From NCBI GenBank assembly GCA_030704615.1, contig CM060734.1, forward strand, positions 17,298,001 to 17,362,000: 64,000 bases of DNA. Direction: 5' to 3'. How positions within the stretch are numbered: position 1 is the first letter of the stretch; each line of letters starts with the position of its first letter. The position numbers and the translations under genes are program-made. Shown here piece after piece: positions 56,705-64,000 of the stretch. This DNA comes from Takakia lepidozioides (lineage: Eukaryota > Streptophyta > Takakiopsida > Takakiales > Takakiaceae). The notes beneath the pieces were generated by a model. The model saw only the letters and a program-made list of their open reading frames with translations. It had not been told where the DNA came from and did not search any database.

Positions 56705-58480
56705 TGAAATGCCAACTTCCTCCCTGCTCCTTCTCGGATTTTTCCTCATCCTCCGAGGATGCATCTTCCTCTTTCGGCAGACGTTCAGCCGCTGCAAGTT
56801 CCGAGTTGTGGAGGGCAGTATCTGGCTCGAAGGCAAACACATGTCTGTCGGACAACGTCCCTGCCCACATTGAAGCAACTGAGGAACAAAGTGGGCGGTT
56901 AATAGCTTGCGGCATGCAATTGCAATCGGGCCAGGGGACAAATTGAGCACGTGAAGGCTTACCCGTGCCGCATTGTGAGGTCCAGAATCCGCCCTTGGAC
57001 ATCCGAGCACGTCTCCATGAGGGTTTGGATGAAAGCAGGGCTCCGGGTCCGGCTGTACCGCCACGGTTTGCCTGTCTTTGTGTCCTTCGGCATACTGGAG
57101 TGGGGCACATAGTTGTAGAGGACATCGTAGGTTACAGGGTCCACAGCGGCATCAACAAGACGACCGTCATTGCGGAATTTGAACGTTAGACCCTCTCTTC
57201 ACAAAGCAATATGCCTCAAACACCAATGTCTGCACATCCAACAAAGAAGGGATCAACTCCAAGGTCTACTTAACATACACCACAATATGAAGTGAATGAT
57301 GCAATAGATGATAACTTACACTTTGGCCCTCTGTTTGCAACCCCTGTGTTGATGCAGAACCATTTTCTGAGGAGGGGACGGGGTGACACTTTTCGGTTGT
57401 CCACCTTGCACCGAATCTCTGTGGTCTTCCCTCCGTGGCAAGGACAACCACACATCCACCATCATCCAGAAGCATCCCCGCCAGCCCAAACCGGCTTTCC
57501 AGTAGTCCTCAGTAAACCTTCCAGGTGGGCACACCATCCAGGCCCTCTAGCAGCTCCCCATCTGGAATGTTGAGGAGAATCATGTCGCAAGCTCTATCCA
57601 CCTCAAACCCCCCCCCCCCCCCCCCCCGAGTGCTCTTGCAATTCGTGCTCACAGCCGTGAAGAATTCCATCATGGCTTCAAAACCAGGGGTGTCTTTAGG
57701 CTCTGTACCGACAGCCCTCTTCTTGGCTTTCCCCTTTCTGCTCCGCCAGAGACTTGCTGTGTGCCACCTTCTTCGCCCTGGCAGCGAGAGCGTCAAGGAA
57801 GCTCTCATTGACGCATTGGATGATGGTTGGAGGTTCTAGCTTTGGCCTGTGCGTAAACGTCACCGCCGAATACCGCCGTGTAGGCTCGCCCTCAAATGCC
57901 AACTTCTTGGCAGAGCCAGTCCCACTCCGAACTGACTTGGGAACCCGGATGACCGGTGACTGGGTAGGAGCAACAGCAGTTGCAGGACCTTGAACAAAGT
58001 CGTCGTCCGAGTCACTCTCTTGGGTCCCCTCTTGCGCCTCCTCCGATGCCCCGATGGTTTTCTTCTTTTTGGGTGTTACTGCACTCACCTGTTTCCTTGT
58101 CCTTTCCTTTGGCCTTTACTCTTCTCATGCAATTTCTCCTGAATTCCTGCCTGAGCAAGCTCTGCCGCTTTCTTGGAGTTTGCAAGCGCTTTTGCCTCTT
58201 TTGCACCCAACGGAGGCAGCGGAGCCCGGTTTTGTGGAATTCAGCATCCAGCTTCAATTGAAACTCGGATGGGTCGAGCGAGCCGGGCGGAAGGTCCACA
58301 TACCAAGGGCAATCACGCAAATGTTCCAGATGCCACTCCTTCACAATATCGTCAGTGTACATGGAGTCAGCCCCAGGGTTCCTCCATGCCAGGAAGAACG
58401 GTGGCTCGAAAGACAGATGATCTTTCTCCAAAAGGGAGAACTTGCAGTACCTGCATTCATGAAAAACACAATGAGGTCCC
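56705..58480 (-). pseudogene. Methyltransferase-like exons in MULE-B
   Basis: Near-identical to 33112-34850 of MULE-A: SLLEKDHLS-type start, DCPWYVDLPPGS, CDMILLNIPDGE, LDDGGCVVVLAT. One-base insertion turns LDLTCGTG into LDLTMRHG. A pure C run of about 21 bases at 57607-57627 expands a Gly-coding run (57.6 kb). Several other indels. Nonfunctional. Confidence 0.8.
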
Positions 58481-58484
58481 TGAA

Positions 58485-59308
58485 ATGCATATTCGGCACC
58501 ATTTTCCCAGGTTGGGGCGGATGTGAGTGGGCCTAGAAATGGAAAAATGGCGCCGAATTTTGGTTTTCGGTGACTGCCACCCTAGGGACTTAGCCATCTT
58601 GGGAGCCCTGAACTGGAAATTCGGCGCCATTTGTCCCGGTTTGGCCCGAAGATGGCTAAGTCCCAGAACCGCAATAGGGCCTAGAACTGGAAAATGGCGC
58701 CGAATTTCCAGTTCAGGGCCAGCCACCCTAGGGACTTAGCCCGAAAATGGCTAAGTCCCTGAACGGCAATAGGGCCTAGAACTGGAAAATGGCGCCGAAT
58801 TTCCACTTCGGGGCCAGCCACCCTAGGGACTTAGCCCGAAAATGGCTAAGTCCTTGAACGGCAATAGGGCCTACAACTGGAAAATGGCGCCGAATTTCCA
58901 GTTCAGGGCCAGCCAGTCTAGGGACTTAGCCCGAAAATGGCTAAGTCCCTGAACGGCAATAGGGCCTACAACTGGAAAATGGCGCCGAATTTCCACTTCG
59001 GGGCCAGCCACCCTAGGGACTTAGCCCGAAAATGGCTAAGTCCCTGAACGGCAATAGGGCCTACAACTGGAAAATGGCGCCGAATTTCCAGTTCAGGGCC
59101 AGCCAGTCTAGGGACTTAGCCCGAAAATGGCTAAGTCCCTGAACGGCAATAGGGCCTACAACTGGAAAATGGCGCCGAATTTCCACTTCGGGGCCAGCCA
59201 CCCTAGGGACTTAGCCCGAAAATGGCTAAGTCCCTGAATGGCAATAGGGCCTACAACTGGAAAATGGCGCCGAATTTCCAGTTCAGGGCCAGCCAGTCTA
59301 GGGACTTA
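58485..59308. repeat. Palindrome array of MULE-B
   Basis: About eight units of roughly 94 bp with GGGACTTAGCC/GGCTAAGTCCC and AAATGGCGCCGAATTTCCA, more uniform than array 1 of MULE-A, plus two inverted units at its left (58492, 58618). Same intron position as array 1. Confidence 0.9.
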
Positions 59309-59502
59309 TCTCCCGAAAGAATAGGTTGGTTTTGTAGAGCAGAAAGTACCTCGTCACATAGTCACGTAGGCTCTCTGCTGCAGGAGATATCTCCATCTTG
59401 AACTGATGTGCTTGTGTGTCCAGCTGCTCTTGCGCATTCGTCGTCACCTGTGGAGATTCTCCATCAGATCGCTTTCCTGAAAAAATACAATGAATCCACC
59501 AG

Positions 59503-60160
59503 GGATGCCTCGGCGTGAGCCTGGTCACGTGAGCGCAACTGCGCTCACGCCACGTCACCTTGCGCAAATGCCACGTCACGGGGCTGACTCCACATCATCA
59601 CACGTGAAGGCCGCGTCATCACGCATCCAGAAAGAAGTGGAGTGTATTCCCGCGGATTGGCACCCTTTACCGCGGAAACAAGCTGGACGACATAATAAAA
59701 GGCATTGAATAAAGGATGGATGAATGTACAGTTGGATGATAAACAGATGGATGAGTGTGAAAAATGAATGTAGATGGATGAATGAGGGATGGATAAGAGT
59801 AAAATGGATGAATGTATAATGGATGTTGAGCAATGACAAAAATTCATGACAGGAAGATGCATGACCAAATCTTTTGACGAATGCACAACGTATATGAAAT
59901 GAGTGTGGAAGGTTTGTGGGGTGGATTAAAGAGTACAGAGGATGAATGTACAATGGATGTTGTACAAAGGAAAAAATTCATGAATGGAGCACGCATGAAT
60001 ACAGTGTAGATGAATGCACAATGGATATGAGAAGAGTCAGGGAGGTTTGTGAGATGGATTCATACATATTGCAATTTAAACGAAAGTTGATTCTGTGATT
60101 ATTATTTGTTCTAAAGGAACAACTACGGTGGAGGAAGGGGATTCAACGTTTTCCAGATAA
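59503..60160. other. Spacer: palindromic CACGTCA-rich segment then GGATGAATG-type repeats
   Basis: 59503-59660 is rich in CACGTCA/TGACG-like words and contains GTGAGCGCAACTGCGCTCAC, an arm-9 palindrome with a 2-base centre. 59700-60060 is a degenerate repeat of GGATGAATGTA with two copies of a longer unit (AAAAATTCATGA, ACAATGGATGTTG). No gene seen. Confidence 0.5.
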
Positions 60161-60520
60161 TATGAAAATGAATATTAAAAGAATACAGTTCAGTCTGACT
60201 CAGAGTCAGTACAATGTATCCCCGCTTCCTCTGCATCTAAGTCTAAGTATTTTAGAACACCGGATCCACGCTGGATACACCTACGGCTGGCCACTAAAAA
60301 GTCAGGGGATAGGGACTCGGCCGCGTGAAGTGCCATTGCTTCGGCATAAACAGGAAGCAGAAAATTGGAAAGGGGGCTGTCGAAAACAGACTCGCCAGAA
60401 ATGACTGTATCTCATGAAGATCCACCGCTGCCTTTCCTGAAAGACAGCCTGAAAAAAGTTATTACTGTAACTTTGATGTTATCGAGAAATTGAGTATGAC
60501 TCCCAAAGAGGGTTTAGCAC

Positions 60521-63500
60521 TTACTCACATGAAAAGTCGTTGTCGACCTGCTTATCTTCGGGATCGTCATCATTTCGAATTTGAATCCGATAAGTCTGTG
60601 TGCCTGAAGTGGAGCCAGACAAAAGGGGGAGGAGCACTGTGTTGTAGAGGTCAGAATCACCCTCCATGCCAAAAAGGCTTCTTCCGCCTGCCTTGCATGC
60701 ATGGTAAGTTGCTCCTACACCAGACAGGAGAACATGAACAGTTTGGAGGGGGGATTTAAGTAGATGAAACTGTTGAAAGGAAACCAATTCGGAAGGGAAA
60801 AAACGAACCTGTGGACACAGAAAGATCGACCACCCATGCAGAGCGGTGGCTGCATGACTCCAGCAGTATTTGCATGAACGCTGGTGACTTTTCTTTTGCA
60901 CCTCTCCAGGGAGTGCCATCTGGTCTCTTCAGAGTCTGACTGGACAGCATGAAGTTGTACAAAATGTCATCGACATGGGGCTCATAGGGGGGGTTGACGA
61001 AACAACCCTGGTCAGAAATCTCAAAGCTGCGGATGGAGGATGGTGTCTTTGAGGTGCGAATCGTCCGCAGGCAGATCGCCTCGAACATCCTCGTCTGCCA
61101 AAGATAGCAGGTTAGTGTGGTAAACACAATCTATAGTGGAAGTGTGTACATCGGCTATTCAGAACTCAGACACCAAAAAATCATGGATCGGTGATGATCG
61201 GTGTCGATCATAACACATTCTACTAGAGTGGAGCTGCAGAGAAAATTGAAACTCATGATCAAAGCATAAGCAGAAGGGAGACGGCATACCAGCTGACCAG
61301 GGAAACCCCCTTTCACAAGATAGAGGCTGTTCACACAATTCCATGTGCGCAAAACTTCAAACCCTGAAGACTTGAGGTATGATGCCAATGCCCGACGACT
61401 ATCATTGTCACATGACTGAAAAAACAGAAGTGTCCCTGCATCAGAGAGGAAGTTGTTACAGAAGTCAAGGTACCACCCACAGTCTCTGAAGTGAGAAGGA
61501 CTCCAGTCCTTCAATATCCCTGCAGTATACATGGTTGGATCGTTTGCAGGGTCCGACCACATGTCAAGATAGTCGGGAATTCCGCTCAGGTGATTTCCTT
61601 CCATAAGCACATATTTCGTGTACTTGAAAAAAGGAGATAAATCCCAACCCACAAAAGCGCTCAGTGAGTAAGATGCAAGTAGAACAGAATGAAAAAAACA
61701 TAGATTGAAATGGCTCTGAGAACTGCTCCAAGGACCTTTTAGGACCACACTACTGCTCCAGATATAAATGTCGTCAACGCCATTCAGAACATTCCATTCA
61801 ATGATACTGTAAATACACCCTAATCCAGGTGAATGCAAATTATCGTTTAGGAATGACACAGACATAGAAGTGAATGTCGTCAACGACATTCACTAATGAA
61901 ACCAAATTATTACTTAAATGAAACAAAATCACAGGATGGAAATCAAAAAATCGAGTAAGGAACCCTCCAGGAAAACTCAATGCACATTCATAACGAACAT
62001 ATCACTGAGGACCTCACAACATCACTGTATGTGAATGGCGTCAACGCCATTCAGAAAAATACCAAAAAGAAACCAATTACTTAGCTCCCAATCCATGTAA
62101 ATTCAATTTGTCGTTGTTGAATAATACAGACACAACAGTGAATGTCGTCAACGACATTCACTTTGGATTTCTGATAACAGAGCTTATCAAGCCTCCAGAT
62201 TCCTCGCAAGAGGCAAAAACAATGCAGAACAACTGAATGTCTGCATTGACATTCAGCAAATGAAGTGAGGAACCCTCACTGTAACCTCTATGGACATTAC
62301 AAAAATTTACATAACTCTGAGGACCTCTCAACAACTCCGTATGTGAATGTCGTCAACGCCATTCAAGGACATTATCAATTCTAATCAGGGACAATATAAT
62401 TGCACCCTTAGATCCTAACCAGGTGAATTCATATACTCGCTTAAGAATGACTCAGACAAAGAAGTGAATGTCGTCAACGACATTCAATCTGGATCTAAGA
62501 TTGCAATCCATATGAAGCCACATTTTTTCCCAAAAAAAACAGTAGAGTTTCAAGTATGACATTGCACCTGTACACAACTCGCATCATGGCCCACTCTCCT
62601 CCAACCTGACTGTCAAAGTCGTTGGACCGTAAAATGTTACCATCTTTGGAGAACTCCCGGAAAAAACAGTATCTCCAGGTGAGACCTCTCCACTTCCTTA
62701 TGTATGCCTCCAATGACATTTGGGGAGGGGAAACAATCGAAATGTTCAGGTCCTTCAAAGTCTGATCCAGCACAATGACGTCGCGCTTTTCGAGCTGCAA
62801 ATAGTATATTTGTCAGAATTGCAAATAAGATACTCATCACATACTTGAAGAGAAGAAAACAGCATGTTTGAATACACACCTGACTCCAAAATGTAGCCTT
62901 GTGGAGCCAGTTATCAAACACCAAATCACTGATTCCTTCCACCTTTATGCCAGGCTGTATGGTGCTCTTTGGGAACTGATTCAAGTCCTTTACTGTTTGA
63001 TCTGAGTTCCATATCTCCAGCCACCTTATTTTTGTTTGTGGGTCGACCATCAATATGGCCAGCCTGTGCAGTTTCTCCTGCTGCATCTCCGGATGCACAT
63101 GCTTGTCATAGTGTGTTTTGATCTGCTGAAGGAACTCAAGACCAAGTCCAGGATCTACTATTCTAAGCTGCTTTCCGAAGGCGGACATCAATTTGGTTCT
63201 TCGCATTTCAAACTCCTTCTTTATTGCAGCTTCCACACCCTTTGATGTCCTTAGTTCTTCTGGTGTAGTGCGGTAATATTCGGATTTTCCCTTCTCAGCT
63301 GCCTCTGCCAGTTCTTGCTGCATTGATTCAAGTAGTGATTAGCTCCGAAGGGACTACAAACATGTATTCGAAAAGTAAACAGAGTACAGACTCGGGCTTA
63401 CCGCATACATGTACTCCAGAAACGCCTCTCGTGTCAAAGAATACCAAGTGCCTGCAGCTCTTCCTGTTTCGCACTTCTTGATGATATTGGGTGGTAGCAC

Positions 63501-64000
63501 TGTCCGAAAATCATCCAGCTTCATCAGACCAATCCTCTGAATTCGGAATAGTGTGTGAACCAAGCTTGTTGTCACATGCGATTTCTCTATCGATCTGCAA
63601 AAACATTGGAAACATTGCATTCCTTAACACTGTTTTTTGAGGATTAATAAGACACTACAGACGGAATGAAATCTCCTAGATGACTTACTTATTCACGTCG
63701 TGCATAGCTGTAAGAAGCCTAGCGATGTCGTTTCCAGGATCCAAAACCATTGCCTCCACAGCAACATGCTTGTCTTTGTCTTTCGAATGGTGTTTCTGAA
63801 TGTATCCCATCCATGCCAGCAATCGGTGGTTGCCGTCCTAGACGTAGAACATGTGGTTGCAGAATTGCTGGGTGTTCTTTCCCATCATGAGGCCCAGCTC
63901 GAACTCCTCATTGGCATCTTTCCAGCACTCATCCCAGTTATCACTGATCTCTGGAGACACTAATGTGCTTTTCCCATTTATATCCGTCAGTGACACATAA
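60521..64000 (-). pseudogene. Second ParB/methyltransferase-like gene (diverged copy; starts outside the window)
   Basis: Minus strand with clear GT-AG introns. Exons: about 63984-63690 (SDNWDECWKDANEEFELGL, FYV-TAG-DGNHRLLAWMGYI, AVEAMVLDPGN); 63597-63402 (TLFRIQRIGLMKLDDFRTVL, TWYSLTREAFLEYMYA); 63318-62882 (QEKLHRLAILMVDPQTKIRW, LVFDNWLHKATFWSQ); 62796-62571 (SLEAYIRKWRGLTWRYCFFR, QVGGEWAMMRVVY); 61630-61290 (YTKYVLMEGNHLSG, DCGWYLDFCNNFLSDAGTLL, LKSSGFEVLRTWNCVNSLYL); 61092-60811 (SPAFMQILLES, VVDLSVSTG) joined to ATYHACKAGGRSLFGMEGD (60716-60521). The last join gives a SAM-motif-like block typical of DNA amino-methyltransferases. One TAG replaces the Trp just before DGNHRL; otherwise the frames are open. 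Confidence 0.65.
61766..62487. repeat. Seven-site palindrome array in an intron of the second gene
   Basis: GAATGTCGTCAACGACATTC and close variants (GGCG/CGCC and CTGCATTG forms) at 61766, 61870, 62031, 62138, 62233, 62343 and 62464, spaced about 95-160 bp. Each has 9-11 bp arms around CA. Variants often keep arm complementarity (GAATGGCGTCAACGCCATTC). The intron is the same one that holds the array in MULE-A. Confidence 0.9.

Larger units (their letters stand above)
56566..59502. mobile_element. MULE-B: internally deleted relative of MULE-A
   Basis: Left end GGGGGCTGCTATTTCATGAG as in MULE-A. It then follows MULE-A minus 32414-33112, continues through the methyltransferase-like exons, a palindrome array and the NLFFREIS exon, and loses similarity at 59502. 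No transposase. No right TIR or second copy of the left flank GGTCAGTGC was found in the window, so the right end is lost or outside. Confidence 0.75.

Noticed and set aside
57607-57627. Long C run as a functional element
   Set aside because: MULE-A has a short C run at the same place (34011-34017). This is homopolymer expansion or an assembly artefact.
56566-64000. One intact MULE from 56566 to beyond 64000 carrying the second ParB/methyltransferase-like gene
   Set aside because: 59503 is an abrupt loss of similarity, MULE-B already holds its own fragments of the same gene, and the second gene has different palindromes. A nested or adjacent separate element is more likely, though the right end is not visible.

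Overview
The window is plant-type repeat DNA: nested transposable elements with GT-AG (one GC-AG) introns and no intact host gene. Eukaryote and land plant are inferred from Ty3/gypsy elements with long leaders and accessory ORFs, MULEs with SWIM-finger transposases, a CACTA element and solo-LTR-like repeats. A large-genome non-seed plant would fit, but the sequence does not settle this.

Layout. 1-4903: gypsy-1 (minus; its pol leaves the window on the left), whose 5' LTR sits in a decayed MULE (MULE-1, 4904-7231). MULE-1 abuts gypsy-2 (7232-14494, minus), whose LTR is split by a TG...CA repeat (A, 11523-14400, TSD CTAG). 14495-18343 holds a possible host exon, a gypsy integrase scrap, a foldback repeat and an unknown ORF split by a CACTA element (16710-17724, TSD CCC) that contains a tRNA-like segment. 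At 18344 gypsy-4 (plus) begins. Its LTR is interrupted by gypsy-3 (18488-50377, minus) and resumes at 50378; its body runs to 56565. Gypsy-3 is split by repeat B in RT (25737-28381) and, in its 5' LTR, by MULE-A (32274-46085, TSD CCATATCCC) and by a non-LTR retroelement remnant (46593-50171), itself split by repeat C (TSD CAGG). MULE-B (from 56566), a deleted relative of MULE-A, lies in gypsy-4 RNase H. 59503-64000 carries a second, diverged copy of the MULE-A accessory gene.

The notable system is MULE-A. It has a SWIM-finger MULE transposase on the plus strand and, divergently, a multi-exon gene whose product looks like a ParB/sulfiredoxin-type domain (DGNHRL motif) joined to an amino-methyltransferase-like C-terminus (DLTCGTG motif). 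The element also has three arrays of short palindromes built on AAATTCGGCGCCGAATTT. The diverged second gene (59.5-64 kb) carries a different palindrome, GAATGTCGTCAACGACATTC, seven times in the homologous intron. I infer that the protein and its cognate palindromes form a self-recognition or epigenetic module, formally like VANC and its motif arrays in Arabidopsis VANDAL MULEs but with unrelated parts. Frameshifts and stops show that the copies here are at least partly decayed or carry assembly indels.
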